Shown one piece after another: positions 42,120 through 51,449 of a stretch of DNA of 61,451 nt. The notes beneath the pieces were generated by a model. The model was not told where the DNA came from, made no database searches, and saw nothing but the letters and a program-made list of their open reading frames with translations. The position numbers were made by a program, and so were the translations under genes. The stretch's first letter is position 1. The number at the start of each line of letters is the position of its first letter. Where the stretch lies: positions 1 to 61,451 of IMG/VR virus record IMGVR_UViG_3300032462_000005; one strand, 5' to 3'. The stretch is from a virus.

Positions 42120-43628
42120 CTAAAATGCTGGAGTTATTCTGTGGTATTCCTTTTGCAAGCCAGCAGAAGGAAAATCTTGTTGCCAGTTATTAAGCGCATA
42201 CGAAGTACTACGATTTTTTGCTCGAGTTTTAAATGTATAGTTAAACTGGTCCAGATAATCGTGGATTTGCCCGTAAGGCTTGTCTGCAGAAATTCTAGAC
42301 ACACGGCCTGGGATTTGAATGTCGTTAATAGGGCTACCACCGCCGTCAGCTCGGATTAAAACGGCCAAGCTATTAAACGATACACCAACATTCCATACTG
42401 TGGTACAAATTACTTTTTTTAATACGCCTTTTTCAAAATCTTGAGTTAATTTTTGTCTGCGGTCTAAATCCATTAAAGGTTCATCTTCTTTGCAAAACCC
42501 ACGGCGGGCGTAATATTCTATATCTTTTTTGCTTAACCCGTTTTCCATGTACACTAAAGTAAAATTAGGTAATTGTTTTTTTAGGTTTAATGCGTGCTCT
42601 ATAGTCTCTACCGTAATTAAAACTTGAGTGTTATCATCGTAACGCTGGGCATCTTCGGCTATTCGTCGATTCCGATAATCATTACACCAGATACCTTGTC
42701 GTTTCTTCTGTATATCTGCGGCATCCATGCAAGGGTCTTGGTCCATTACTACAGATGTCCATTTCACATGGATGGGGACTACCATATTTGCAGATTGTGC
42801 TTGCGCGTAATTTACTTTAAAGATGACGGGACCGAACAAACCGAGATTTCTAAAATCTTTGCCATCCCAACGAAGATCATGGCTAGCGGATAACCCGAAA
42901 TTTCGACTGTTTTGCCACCGAACTAATTCTCCAGCCGCTTTGTCCGCAGAGAGTTCGTGACACTCGTCCCCGATCAGAAAGTCCGAAGTAGCAGGACTAT
43001 GCCCAAGGGAACCGACAGTGTAACACATCACCCGTTTGTTTCTTACATTTTTGCTGCCCCCGACAATTCCTACATCGCCTACCATCTGACACAGCTCTGG
43101 ATAAATTCTGTCGCGCAGCACGGATACTCGTCTCGTGACCACATCAATTGTTGCCTTGGGCAGCAATGCAGCGATTAAACCAATCATAAAAGATTTACCG
43201 AAGCCCGGGGGACAATCAAATCTACCACAACGATTAGCTAAAATCTTTTGCAAAAATTCATTTTGGTTTGCCCGTAATTTGTACGAACTAATGTTTTTCC
43301 ATTGCGGTTCTAGTTTTTCAGCCGCCATGGGGGAAAGATCTTTAAACTTCACGGTGTAACCCGCTTTAGTAAGCGTCTGTCTAATTAAAGCAAAAAAGCC
43401 ATAAAAAGTTACAATACGCTGCTTGTGATCGACATCCAAAAGAGAATGATTCTGTAATTCAAAAACTGCTAAATTTTGCTGCTTGCGTTGTGTTGCCTCG
43501 TAACCGAAATAACATTTGCGTTCGGTAAAGCTTAAAACTGGTTTAAGCAATTCAAACATGTAATCGCTAGTTGGGTCTATGTAAATAGTATTCCCATTTT
43601 TGTACAACGTAACAATTTTTTCTTGCAC
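42120..43628 (-). CDS. UvsW-like superfamily 2 helicase
   Basis: This 502-residue protein has the SF2 motifs in order: Q/ANQNEFL region, Walker A CPPGFGKSFMIG (motif I, about 136-147), FLIGDECHEL (DECH, motif II), SASHDLR (motif III), a VLITVETIEHAL region (motif IV), and QIPGRVSRI (motif VI) near residue 455. The layout fits T4 UvsW-type branch-migration and origin-transition helicases. The GTG at 43628 follows AAGGAG. It is next to the Rad50/Mre11 genes and replication helicase. Confidence 0.85.
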   Translation of the reverse strand: MQEKIVTLYKNGNTIYIDPTSDYMFELLKPVLSFTERKCYFGYEATQRKQQNLAVFELQNHSLLDVDHKQRIVTFYGFFALIRQTLTKAGYTVKFKDLSPMAAEKLEPQWKNISSYKLRANQNEFLQKILANRCGRFDCPPGFGKSFMIGLIAALLPKATIDVVTRRVSVLRDRIYPELCQMVGDVGIVGGSKNVRNKRVMCYTVGSLGHSPATSDFLIGDECHELSADKAAGELVRWQNSRNFGLSASHDLRWDGKDFRNLGLFGPVIFKVNYAQAQSANMVVPIHVKWTSVVMDQDPCMDAADIQKKRQGIWCNDYRNRRIAEDAQRYDDNTQVLITVETIEHALNLKKQLPNFTLVYMENGLSKKDIEYYARRGFCKEDEPLMDLDRRQKLTQDFEKGVLKKVICTTVWNVGVSFNSLAVLIRADGGGSPINDIQIPGRVSRISADKPYGQIHDYLDQFNYTFKTRAKNRSTSYALNNWQQDFPSAGLQKEYHRITPAF

Positions 43629-43715
43629 ATTAACTCCTTATTGTGTTGCATTTATGTATTGATTAAGTAGAATGCGACTGTGGGTTGGCGAAGCAATCGC
43701 ACCCGCTACACGTCG

Positions 43716-43747
43716 CCACCGGCTGGAATTCCGCACCTAGCCGGTGG
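43716..43747. other. Stable hairpin in intergenic gap
   Basis: A 9-bp stem CCACCGGCT/AGCCGGTGG with a 14-base loop lies in the 124-base gap between 43753..44250 and the helicase gene. There is no T-run on the minus side, so it is not a classical terminator. It may stabilise or process the transcript. Confidence 0.5.
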
Positions 43748-43752
43748 TTTTA

Positions 43753-44250
43753 TTAATCGTCTAAAATGTTTGTTTGAGTATGCCTTCGTTGCTGTATGCT
43801 TACAACCTCATAGTGCCCGTATTTGCCCGGCTGCCACGGAGACAAACCTTTATACTTACCCGCAATTTGCATCAACGTCCAAAAATCTTGTTCGTCAATT
43901 GCAGAGGGCACTACACAGTTAATCACAACCGTCTGGTTGGCCATAATTGATTCATGCAACGACCAGCGCTCCCGCCCATTTACAGATTTCTGGTAAAAAC
44001 AACGAGTTAAACATTTATCTCGAATCTCAGCATCAAGCCCTATGTCCCAACAAATCTGTTTAACTAATTCTTGATGCCTCCCTAGCATTTCTGCGGCCAA
44101 CTTCATATTAGAATGATGCCAGGTAGCTAAAAATAAAATTTTACCGTCTTTTCCGTGGCTTCTTTGAAACTGAAAACGACCTGTTTCTTTTTCTTTTTCA
44201 TTACCTAAACTCGGGGTTGTAAACCTGATACGAACAGACAATTCGCGCAT
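43753..44250 (-). CDS. Hypothetical protein
   Basis: This 165-residue protein is not recognised. It begins with a beta-type segment (MRELSVRIRFTTPSLG), contains FLATWHHSNMKLAAEMLGRHQ and ends in a glycine/tyrosine/histidine-rich stretch. It starts 2 bases after the upstream TAG, with GGAG spanning the gap, so it is translated with the 44253..45140 gene. Confidence 0.62.
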   Translation of the reverse strand: MRELSVRIRFTTPSLGNEKEKETGRFQFQRSHGKDGKILFLATWHHSNMKLAAEMLGRHQELVKQICWDIGLDAEIRDKCLTRCFYQKSVNGRERWSLHESIMANQTVVINCVVPSAIDEQDFWTLMQIAGKYKGLSPWQPGKYGHYEVVSIQQRRHTQTNILDD

Positions 44251-44252
44251 AA

Positions 44253-45140
44253 CTATTCTCCAAATTGCTTTAAAAAACTATCTTTAACTGCCTTGTTTTG
44301 AAAAAACATATGCGGGTCAAACTCAGCGTGCTGCCTACTGCCCGCCAACCAGTTGCGAACAATAAAGTGTAGTAGCATTCGACAAGCACGCCGCATGTCT
44401 TGCATATTGGCTCTATCACAAGTTAAATCCAACAAAATTGGGCTATCGGAAGGTAGTGCTTTTATTGCTTCCGCTAATAAATATGTTCGACTTTCTTCCT
44501 TGCTGAATTTTTTTATTTCTTTTCTTTCGTACAAATTCCAAAACTTTGCAAAAACCAATAAACCGAAATAATCGTCTAGCCGTGTTAATCTGTTCGGATG
44601 ATCTACATTAAAGTACCAACGAGGGTCAGCTATTGCAGAAATTATTCCTAATACTAAATCAACACAAGTGTCTATTTTTAAAAACCGCCAAAATGGGTAA
44701 GTAATATGAAGAAAATAACAGTGTTGTAACCTATCCCGCAATTTTGCAGATGAGTCGCAAAGCGGATCTTGCTTAAGCTGCAGTAACAAAAAATTACGAT
44801 AACTTGTACTGTCTACGCTGTGCCAAGTATGGGGTAAATTGTCGTGCGGATTAATTACAGAAATGCAATTTAACAATTGTAAACTTGAGTCTTGATACCG
44901 ATGGCATATTCGAGGATGCCCTACCAGCAAACTACCTTTTATTTCTTTGTTAACTAAAGACAAATATAAAGAAATAATAAGTTTGTAATTACGAGGTATA
45001 CCTACAACACGATAAATAGTAGCCACTAAGTTACTAGGCCGATATGTATCAAGCACTTGCGTAGGTATACCTTCTGGAGTAGTAACCCAAGTAGTTCCAT
45101 CACAATCCACATGAAAACAAGTATTAAATTGCTGTAACAA
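44253..45140 (-). CDS. Hypothetical protein
   Basis: This 295-residue protein is not recognised. It is mostly helical with several Cys and Trp residues, with no nucleotide motif visible. Its TTG start at 45140 follows AAAAGGA and lies 3 bases after the Rad50-like gene, so it belongs to the recombination operon. Possible roles such as a recombination mediator are positional only. Confidence 0.6.
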   Translation of the reverse strand: MLQQFNTCFHVDCDGTTWVTTPEGIPTQVLDTYRPSNLVATIYRVVGIPRNYKLIISLYLSLVNKEIKGSLLVGHPRICHRYQDSSLQLLNCISVINPHDNLPHTWHSVDSTSYRNFLLLQLKQDPLCDSSAKLRDRLQHCYFLHITYPFWRFLKIDTCVDLVLGIISAIADPRWYFNVDHPNRLTRLDDYFGLLVFAKFWNLYERKEIKKFSKEESRTYLLAEAIKALPSDSPILLDLTCDRANMQDMRRACRMLLHFIVRNWLAGSRQHAEFDPHMFFQNKAVKDSFLKQFGE

Positions 45141-45143
45141 AAC

Positions 45144-47273
45144 TTATCCTTTTTTTATCTCGATCAACTGGTCAAAAACTTTTCCTAGTTCTTGAACGTG
45201 CGTAATTACAATCAGCTGATGTTCTTTTCCGACTTTCTGTGTTAAGCGCTGTAATGCTTCTTTAAAGAAACTCACGTTGTCCGAATCTAGGCCCGAAGTC
45301 GGTTCATCTAAGAACATCATACCAATATTATGCCCAAAAACTCGGTCTAAAGCAGCACGAAAAGCTATAGAAAGAATAACTTTTTGCCCGCCACTAAGCT
45401 GCTTCGCTTTAACTGCTTCTTGCCCTGCGAAGAAAACTTTAAAGGTTAAATCTTCATCCGCTTCCACAAAAAACGGGTTGCTAAACAACTGCAGATTAGA
45501 ATTAATGTCTCCAACTAAAAGTTGAAGGTTAGCCTGAGAAACCATTTTAGGTAAGTTGTTCCAATGAAACACATCACCGGCTGTACTAACAATGTCTAAC
45601 AATTTACGAGTTTTTTCGTGCGCTGCTAGCCTAGCTGTAAGCTGCTCTAAATTCGCTAAAATGCGGAACTTAGACCGTTTGGCTTCTTGATGACCACCTA
45701 ATGCTTGCTGCCATACAAGCAAAGATTCTTCGTGTTTACCTAATTCTGCAGTCATACCTGCTACTTTCGTAACACTCGGCATCCTATTTACTTGTTGTTG
45801 TAACACAACTTGCTGCTCTAAGTTGCTTTTAAGCTCACCCTGTAGGCCTAGAATGCGTTGTTCTTCTTTATTGACCTCTGCACCGTAATGAACTAATTGC
45901 TGTTCTACAATAGAATTCTTAGCTCTTAATCTTGTTGCCTCGTCTTTGTGTTCTGCATTAAATCCTTTTAAATCTGCAACAATCAAATCCATCGTTTCTT
46001 TTGCAACAGTTAATTCATTTTGCACCCTAGCACAAATATTCTCGCATGCTTTCATCCCGACTAAATACTCAGACATGCGGGTATCGTGCGATTCACAAAT
46101 GTCTAAAATGTGCACAACGTGAGCAAGATCGCTTTTTCTTTTTTCATTACTAGCTTTAATGTTTGCGATGTGTTCTTCCGGTATCGCTTGGTGACACTGC
46201 GTGCAATAGCGTTCATGCGAATCCAAACTTACAATTTGTTTTAATTGAAACTCAAGTCCATGCCGCTGTTTAGTAAGAAGTTTTTGTTCTTCTAAACCAA
46301 CATAATGCGGGGGAGCTAACGGTTTACGCCTTTGTAGGATTTCAACTCCATGCGCATAGACTTTGTACTCTTTAGCTTTTTCTAAAAATTCTATGTGTGC
46401 AAGTCTATGATCTTCAAATCTAGTTAACAATTGCTGGGCAGCAATTACCCTGCCTTTAAATTTGGCTTGCCAGTCTTTGCGCCGGACAAATTTAACTTTA
46501 GATTGACTTTTTTGAAACCGAGCTAAACAGTTTTCCAATGCCTCAATTTTTATAATAGTCTTAACCAATTGGGTTTGAGCTTCTTTGCCTAACCCGTAAC
46601 TCGCTAACAACTTTTTTCCCGCTTCTAACTTTTCTTCTGCCATTATATGCACTTTAGCTGCTTGCCCTGTTGCGCGATGCCGTGCTATGGCCACTTGGGC
46701 TTCGTTTAATGACTCTTCCAGTTCGTTGCGGTTGTCTATTACCTCAATTCCTTGCTGCTTCGTCACATAGTCTAAACAGGTTTTGTGCAGGCTAGAAGCT
46801 GACTCCGTACCACACAAGTACTGAAAGGTCTTTGCCCGCTCGCTCGCCGTTTGGTCTAGAAAATTAAACATTTCCCATTGTGCTACGAATACATACTTAT
46901 CAATTACAGTTTTGCTAATATTCAGGTAAGTCATTACCGCTTCATTAACATCTGTTGTTTTTTCAAATACGGCTTTCCCGATTTTAAACTCATTCTTATT
47001 GGGATGAAGCCACCTAGTTATAACAAAAGATTGATTTTGATGTTTTCCCTCTACGCGTATGTAGCTTTCTCCTTTAACCCCGTTCGTAATAATGTCAGTC
47101 TTAACACTTCCAAGCCGGCTAAAGTCGTTAGTTAGTGCAGCGTAAATTGCATTAACTAATGTAGATTTACCAGCCCCGTTGGCTCCAACGATACCCACTA
47201 AGCCACAATCAAACTTAACCGTTAAACTGAGGTGAGGCCCAATGTTTTTTAACTCCACTTGTTCTATGTACAC
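45144..47273 (-). CDS. sbcC: Rad50/SbcC-like ATPase (T4 gp46 type)
   Basis: This 709-residue SMC-like ATPase has N-terminal Walker A GIVGANGAGKSTLVNAIY, a long coiled coil carrying the zinc hook CTQC (ERYCTQCHQ), then the ABC signature LSGGQKVILSIAFR, Walker B MMFLDEPTSGLD and IVITHV near the C-terminus. With the Mre11 nuclease encoded just upstream it makes the double-strand-end resection complex. GTG start follows AAGGAG, 10 bases after the sbcD stop. Confidence 0.93.
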   Translation of the reverse strand: MYIEQVELKNIGPHLSLTVKFDCGLVGIVGANGAGKSTLVNAIYAALTNDFSRLGSVKTDIITNGVKGESYIRVEGKHQNQSFVITRWLHPNKNEFKIGKAVFEKTTDVNEAVMTYLNISKTVIDKYVFVAQWEMFNFLDQTASERAKTFQYLCGTESASSLHKTCLDYVTKQQGIEVIDNRNELEESLNEAQVAIARHRATGQAAKVHIMAEEKLEAGKKLLASYGLGKEAQTQLVKTIIKIEALENCLARFQKSQSKVKFVRRKDWQAKFKGRVIAAQQLLTRFEDHRLAHIEFLEKAKEYKVYAHGVEILQRRKPLAPPHYVGLEEQKLLTKQRHGLEFQLKQIVSLDSHERYCTQCHQAIPEEHIANIKASNEKRKSDLAHVVHILDICESHDTRMSEYLVGMKACENICARVQNELTVAKETMDLIVADLKGFNAEHKDEATRLRAKNSIVEQQLVHYGAEVNKEEQRILGLQGELKSNLEQQVVLQQQVNRMPSVTKVAGMTAELGKHEESLLVWQQALGGHQEAKRSKFRILANLEQLTARLAAHEKTRKLLDIVSTAGDVFHWNNLPKMVSQANLQLLVGDINSNLQLFSNPFFVEADEDLTFKVFFAGQEAVKAKQLSGGQKVILSIAFRAALDRVFGHNIGMMFLDEPTSGLDSDNVSFFKEALQRLTQKVGKEHQLIVITHVQELGKVFDQLIEIKKG

Positions 47274-47283
47274 GTGTAACTCC

Positions 47284-48396
47284 TTAAATGTTAGAATTAA
47301 CCCATAACTTCAATGCTTGGTTAGAATCTGGACTTTGCAACAAAGTTACAATCAAGTCGTAAACTAACGGTTGTTCCGCTTTGTTTACATAGTTGTCTAC
47401 GCACTGCAGCATACTTATGCGGTCCGTAGCAAGAATTTGTTCTTGTGCTTGATCTTCTGCTTGTTTCGATTCTATTTGCTTAAAAAACAAATGCCCTTTT
47501 TGTTCAAAAGTTTGTTTAAACCTATCCACTAGCTCCGTGTCAGCCGGTGTGTATACTAGATAAATTAAAGGCATAATTAATTCAGCAGGTAAGTTAGCTG
47601 CTGTCGCATATTCAGCAGCTTTCCTCATCAAAGCAGCTGTTGCACTTTTTACGACATCCCATTTGTGAAAACAATCAATTGTGGATACAACTATTTTTCT
47701 TCTGGTTAACAAGGGCAAAGTTTTTATTGTTAATTGGTGTTCAAAAGCAAGGGGATCGTCTTCAATTAAAAAAATTGCTTTATCCTCCGGTTCTGTAATG
47801 TTGCGCATATGTGTGCTGCCGGGGCTTAATACGGTTAGATTACCGTGCTTGTGTATAAGATTTTTGTGGTAATCACCAGTGATAAGATACTTCACATTAA
47901 ATGGAATATCCCCAAAACACCCTTGTGGTTTAGCCAGCTCCCCCATGAAGTCTTCCCACACTTGATGACACACGAGTATTTGAGAAGTAAATGCTTTTTC
48001 GCTTTTTAAAAATTGCAACAATTTTTCTGCGTTGTTCTGGTAGTCACAACCCGCAATTTGCCAATTACGAAACTGCACCGTTTGCTCGTGTAACCAAACG
48101 GCTCCAGCGGCAGCCTTTAACCAAGGAGTTTCTTGAAACTCGTGCTGCCCTTGCGTATAATACACAGGTATATTGTTTTTGGCTAATTCGCTTACTCCTG
48201 CTAAAAGGTGCTGTATTGGCTCAGACGAATTTACTTGTTTGTCTAGTATATCTCCAGCCAATATTACGGCTTCTACCTTATGTTTAATGGCCTGAGACAC
48301 AATCTGTTTCCAAGACCAGTAACTGTCACCTTCGATGGTACGATGATTCCAAATACGATTACTCAGATGTAAATCACTTGACACTAATATTTTCAC
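47284..48396 (-). CDS. sbcD: Mre11/SbcD-like nuclease (T4 gp47 type)
   Basis: This 370-residue metallophosphoesterase has motifs SSDLHLSNRIWN, VILAGDILDKQ, YTQGQHEFQ (GNHD-like), ILVCHQVWEDF and LITGDYHKN (GxH-like). It acts as a 3'-5' exo/endonuclease with the Rad50-like partner encoded next. The start is GTG at 48396 behind AAAGGAG. This start region sits 14 bases from the divergently oriented ATG of the only plus-strand gene, so the two 5' ends face each other with no room for separate promoters. Confidence 0.9.
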   Translation of the reverse strand: MKILVSSDLHLSNRIWNHRTIEGDSYWSWKQIVSQAIKHKVEAVILAGDILDKQVNSSEPIQHLLAGVSELAKNNIPVYYTQGQHEFQETPWLKAAAGAVWLHEQTVQFRNWQIAGCDYQNNAEKLLQFLKSEKAFTSQILVCHQVWEDFMGELAKPQGCFGDIPFNVKYLITGDYHKNLIHKHGNLTVLSPGSTHMRNITEPEDKAIFLIEDDPLAFEHQLTIKTLPLLTRRKIVVSTIDCFHKWDVVKSATAALMRKAAEYATAANLPAELIMPLIYLVYTPADTELVDRFKQTFEQKGHLFFKQIESKQAEDQAQEQILATDRISMLQCVDNYVNKAEQPLVYDLIVTLLQSPDSNQALKLWVNSNI

Positions 48397-48410
48397 AGGA
48401 TACTCCTTTT

Positions 48411-48848
48411 ATGTTTAAAAATAATACACAACTAGTTTCTATGCCAGTCTGCGAAGTGTGCGATCGACTTACCATTGCAAAATTAAAAATGCAACGACTG
48501 CCCCTTGGCGAATTAAACAAAGATTTGTTGCAAAAACAAATCACACATTACGAGAGCGGAGTTGACTACACCTTACCCAATCTTTGCAAATTGGTATCGG
48601 ATTTACTGGACATCAACGGACAAATATGGGACGCAGAACACGACATACGCAAAGGCCTAGACAACGAACTCGGGTTAGCCGAGATTGGAAAACGAGCTGT
48701 TCAAATACGGAATTTAAACTGCGTCAGAGTTTCCATTAAAAATGAAATTACTTTGCTAGCCGGGCAGCCCGAGTTTAGCGATTGCAAGATGAACCACATT
48801 AGTCAGCTTTCCAGCACTTCTGACCTTACTGTTTCGCCCTCATTATAA
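48411..48848 (+). CDS. DUF6165-like protein, the only plus-strand gene
   Basis: This 145-residue protein resembles the DUF6165 family: MPVCEVCDRLTIAKLKMQRL near the N-terminus (pattern of P.GE..DK..ILEIK) and GQIWDAEHDIRKGLD (the IWD.E..IR pattern). The family is of unknown function and often near glycan genes. ATG 48411 follows AGGA. A longer frame from 48378 would run into the divergent gene. Its promoter would have to lie inside sbcD. The 3' end overlaps the convergent gene at 48803 by 46 bases. Confidence 0.7.
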   Translation: MFKNNTQLVSMPVCEVCDRLTIAKLKMQRLPLGELNKDLLQKQITHYESGVDYTLPNLCKLVSDLLDINGQIWDAEHDIRKGLDNELGLAEIGKRAVQIRNLNCVRVSIKNEITLLAGQPEFSDCKMNHISQLSSTSDLTVSPSL

Positions 48849-49060
48849 GCTATCATTACAGTTCCATATGTTTCAATCCACACACGAGCTCCGCATTTCA
48901 AAGGCTTGTGCATGCTTTGCACAATCCTAGCTACTTCGTTTCCGAGCTTGTCGTAAATAATTACCGAGTTGCCTCGCAAGTTGCGTCCCCGCCTATGCAC
49001 CCCAATTACAGGATTGTCCGTATTGTTCTTTATGTTATCCCGCAAATCTGCTCTAGCCAC
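48803..49060 (-). CDS. Hypothetical beta-rich protein
   Basis: This 85-residue product is not recognised. I choose GTG at 49060 behind AGGA. The frame extends to 49126 inside the upstream gene. It is probably a small beta-barrel (VIGVHRRGRNLRGNSVIIYDKLGNEVARI). It shares 46 bases at its 3' end with the plus-strand gene, the only convergent pair in the window. Confidence 0.5.
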   Translation of the reverse strand: MARADLRDNIKNNTDNPVIGVHRRGRNLRGNSVIIYDKLGNEVARIVQSMHKPLKCGARVWIETYGTVMIAYNEGETVRSEVLES

Positions 49061-49082
49061 GTGTATCCTACAGATGCTTGGC

Positions 49083-49619
49083 CTAAGCTTCCTCGGCGGG
49101 GAAAGCGTCGAAATCAACTTCTTCATCTTCTTCTCCTCCGTTCAACTCGTAGAATGCTCCTTTAGTATACTTAAAAAATTCTTTACGCGTTTTCCTAGCC
49201 GCGTCCATCCCCTTTGCTTCTCGCCTTTCGAAGTCCAGAAACGATATCGAGAGTAGCGTTATAGCCGATCTAACAAGTGAAATCCGGTGAAAAATGCACC
49301 CATCCGAATTCCAATCTTCTGCATTCTCGTAGTTACGAATAATCGAATCATGCTTTTCACGGATACGCCTTAAAGCTTGCCAAGACATAAACATATCCGG
49401 AACGGCTAACCGAGTAAACCGATTAATCGAATTTTTGTTAGGTAACGGCTCAACCCCCAAGCTTTTAATGAAAGGGGCAGAAGGAGCCCCCAGTCGGGCT
49501 GCCTCCGTGTTTACCCACTCAAACTGTGTTGCTACCCATTGATATAACTCTACTAGACTGTTAAACAAGTCGCTAGGAGAGCTATTATTTTTCGGGTACG
49601 GCGGTGAATCGATTTCCAT
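49083..49619 (-). CDS. Hypothetical protein
   Basis: This 178-residue protein is not recognised. Its polar, helical sequence includes LFNSLVELYQWVATQFEWVN and an acidic C-terminus (GGEEDEEVDFDAF). The ATG at 49619 overlaps the TGA of the upstream gene, with GGAGATAT before it. The frame start at 49622 (TTG) is three bases further out. Confidence 0.62.
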   Translation of the reverse strand: MEIDSPPYPKNNSSPSDLFNSLVELYQWVATQFEWVNTEAARLGAPSAPFIKSLGVEPLPNKNSINRFTRLAVPDMFMSWQALRRIREKHDSIIRNYENAEDWNSDGCIFHRISLVRSAITLLSISFLDFERREAKGMDAARKTRKEFFKYTKGAFYELNGGEEDEEVDFDAFPAEEA

Positions 49620-50422
49620 CAATATCTCCTTGTTGTCTGTTGTTGTTTGTAGTTAGTAATCCGCAATAAACGAGTTTTTTGAACCCCGTTTAACAGCAAT
49701 TGAAAATTTTGCAAATTGTTAAGCGCGAATAAATTTGCCCACGGAAGTCGCAAAACCGTAGCCATCGCCCGCATAATGTTTGTGTTGGTACCTCGGTCAA
49801 AGCTTGCAAAACTTAAGCCAGGAAAAACAGCACGGCGCGAAAGTTGTTTAACAAAGTCACAGTCGGCAGGTACAAGCTGAAGCCCGATATGTTTTAGCTG
49901 TAAGTCATTGTTCTCCGCCGACACAAACGGCACACACAGCTGAACAGTAGCCAAAGCAGAACACCACTGATGCGGACCTTTATTTGCACGAAAAAAAGGT
50001 AATTCTTGTAAATTGAAATTTACTACTCGTTGCCAAACGATAACTTTGAAAGTTTGGCGAACGGCCTTTGGAACGACAGATAAAGCCGAATAGGTAGGAT
50101 ACAGCCAGCAGCGCACAAAGCACCAAGGACACACTTTTGGATTGTTACAAAATCGTGTCTTTGGCTTCACAGAAAACCCAACAGGGCAACAGTTTAAGCT
50201 GTAAGTATGGGCATACCGCTTAGCCTCGTCTTTGCTTATTGCACGATAATACTGATATCTAAGCTTTTGTTGCAATATCTGTACGCGGAATACATCAGAA
50301 CCTTGCGACATACCCAATGCTTGCAAAACACAATGTCGCAAAAGTAACAACGAGGTGTTTTCGTCTTTAAATCGAAGCTTGTGCTGCACCGTGCCTTTTA
50401 ACTTATTTATTTGCTTGACCAC
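49619..50422 (-). CDS. Hypothetical protein with Cys-rich motif
   Basis: This 267-residue basic protein has CCPVGFSVKPKTRFC followed by NPKVCPWCFVRCWLY, a probable zinc-binding cluster around residue 90-110 that could bind nucleic acid. The remainder is not recognised. The GTG at 50422 follows AAAGG. The sequence is rich in Arg, Leu and aromatic residues. Confidence 0.6.
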   Translation of the reverse strand: MVKQINKLKGTVQHKLRFKDENTSLLLLRHCVLQALGMSQGSDVFRVQILQQKLRYQYYRAISKDEAKRYAHTYSLNCCPVGFSVKPKTRFCNNPKVCPWCFVRCWLYPTYSALSVVPKAVRQTFKVIVWQRVVNFNLQELPFFRANKGPHQWCSALATVQLCVPFVSAENNDLQLKHIGLQLVPADCDFVKQLSRRAVFPGLSFASFDRGTNTNIMRAMATVLRLPWANLFALNNLQNFQLLLNGVQKTRLLRITNYKQQQTTRRY

Positions 50423-50439
50423 AATAAGCCTTTCTCTTG

Positions 50440-50844
50440 TTACCAGATAAACAGTGTACCAGGGTAAGGTTTATAAATTAAAATAGATCTTACTTGGTTT
50501 TGTTGTGCTTGAAACGCTAAAACTTTACGAACAGCAAGCACGCTTCGGTAAAGAAAATCTATCTCCTTTTGCTGTCTTATTTGATTTTTACCGAAGTTTA
50601 TGCCGAAAAAATCAGGAACAAAAATTGCATAACCAACTGGAAATTTATTTGCAGCTACGTGTTTGCAGAATTGTTTTAATTCTTCATTCCAAATTTTTAA
50701 GAGGCCGGCCAGCTCCGTGTGGTAACCCAGCCGATTGTTTATTAATTTATCGTTGTACAACAAAGATATGTAATTAAGATTAAAAAAATTTTCATCTAAT
50801 TGTTTGTTCATTTTAACTTTCATTTTAACTTTCATCTTTGACAT
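50440..50844 (-). CDS. Hypothetical protein
   Basis: This 134-residue protein is not recognised. The first 12 residues are a KMKVKM-type repeat from a tandem AAAGTTAAAATG unit, so an internal ATG (MNKQL) may be the true start. The upstream ribosome site is poor either way. The rest is aromatic-rich (FFNLNYISLLYN, FVPDFFGINF), perhaps associated with membrane or protein surfaces. Confidence 0.5.
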   Translation of the reverse strand: MSKMKVKMKVKMNKQLDENFFNLNYISLLYNDKLINNRLGYHTELAGLLKIWNEELKQFCKHVAANKFPVGYAIFVPDFFGINFGKNQIRQQKEIDFLYRSVLAVRKVLAFQAQQNQVRSILIYKPYPGTLFIW

Positions 50845-50863
50845 AAATTATCGTTGCTGTAAT

Positions 50864-51118
50864 TTACAAAACAACTAGATACTTTTTTAAGATATCAAAA
50901 TCTTCTTTTGGTATTTCCTGCCTTCCCTTGTCAAAGATTAATGTTCCATCACACCAATACCCTCCAGCGGCTTTGTCTTTGTCTTCATCGTCGCCCCTCC
51001 AACCCCTTGCCACCGTGTCGGAGTAGATAATTGGGTCACCCTCCGTTTGAAACAAATAATCTGTGTCATACTCCAGTTCTCCGTTTCGTTCTTTGATCTC
51101 CGCGATAAAATACTTCAT
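50864..51118 (-). CDS. Small acidic hypothetical protein
   Basis: This 84-residue protein is not recognised. It has an acidic mid-region (RGWRGDDEDKDKAAGGYW) and an IPKEDFDILKKYL tail. Its ATG overlaps the preceding gene's TGA (ATGA), which ties it to the broken frame upstream and supports that frame being the real C-terminus of 51115..51382. Confidence 0.62.
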   Translation of the reverse strand: MKYFIAEIKERNGELEYDTDYLFQTEGDPIIYSDTVARGWRGDDEDKDKAAGGYWCDGTLIFDKGRQEIPKEDFDILKKYLVVL

Positions 51119-51382
51119 TTTAATCTTCCTTTGATTTTAGTAATAAGATTTGTTACTTCTTCATCCGTAGGCATCTTTACTGCCTGGCACCGACAACGCC
51201 CAGGCGAGCCCACGCAAACACGATCCACTAGAATCTCTTCGAACTGCGCCGGCGTAAGGAACCTTCGCCTCCCACCCTCCAGGCGATGAGACCAAAAACC
51301 GACCCTCCCTAGTCTCAACCACCACTGCTGGAACCGCTGGGTCACTGGGCTGCGGTTCAAAAAGTTGAATATTTATAGCCAT
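51115..51382 (-). pseudogene. Small gene split by a +1 frame change
   Basis: AAGGAG precedes ATG at 51382, opening MAINIQLFEPQPSDPAVPAV. Near base 51260 this frame turns into noise, while the +1 frame continues FLTPAQFEEILVDRVCVGSP and ends at 51115 in an ATGA overlap with the next gene. Joined by skipping one base, the product is about 88 residues, a natural length. Options are programmed +1 frameshifting, a sequencing indel or a true mutation. Neither half alone looks functional. Confidence 0.55.
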
Positions 51383-51415
51383 TTTCTTATCTCCTTAACT
51401 TATTTCTACTGAACG

Positions 51416-51436
51416 CCCGCAGGAACACCCTGCGGG
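51416..51436. other. GC-rich hairpin between genes
   Basis: CCCGCAGG/CCTGCGGG with a short loop lies after the stop of 51450..52133. A run of five T precedes it, rather than following it, on the minus strand, so a classical minus-strand terminator is not supported. It may act as an mRNA stabiliser or a plus-strand-facing terminator. Confidence 0.45.
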
Positions 51437-51449
51437 AAAAACTAAACCA

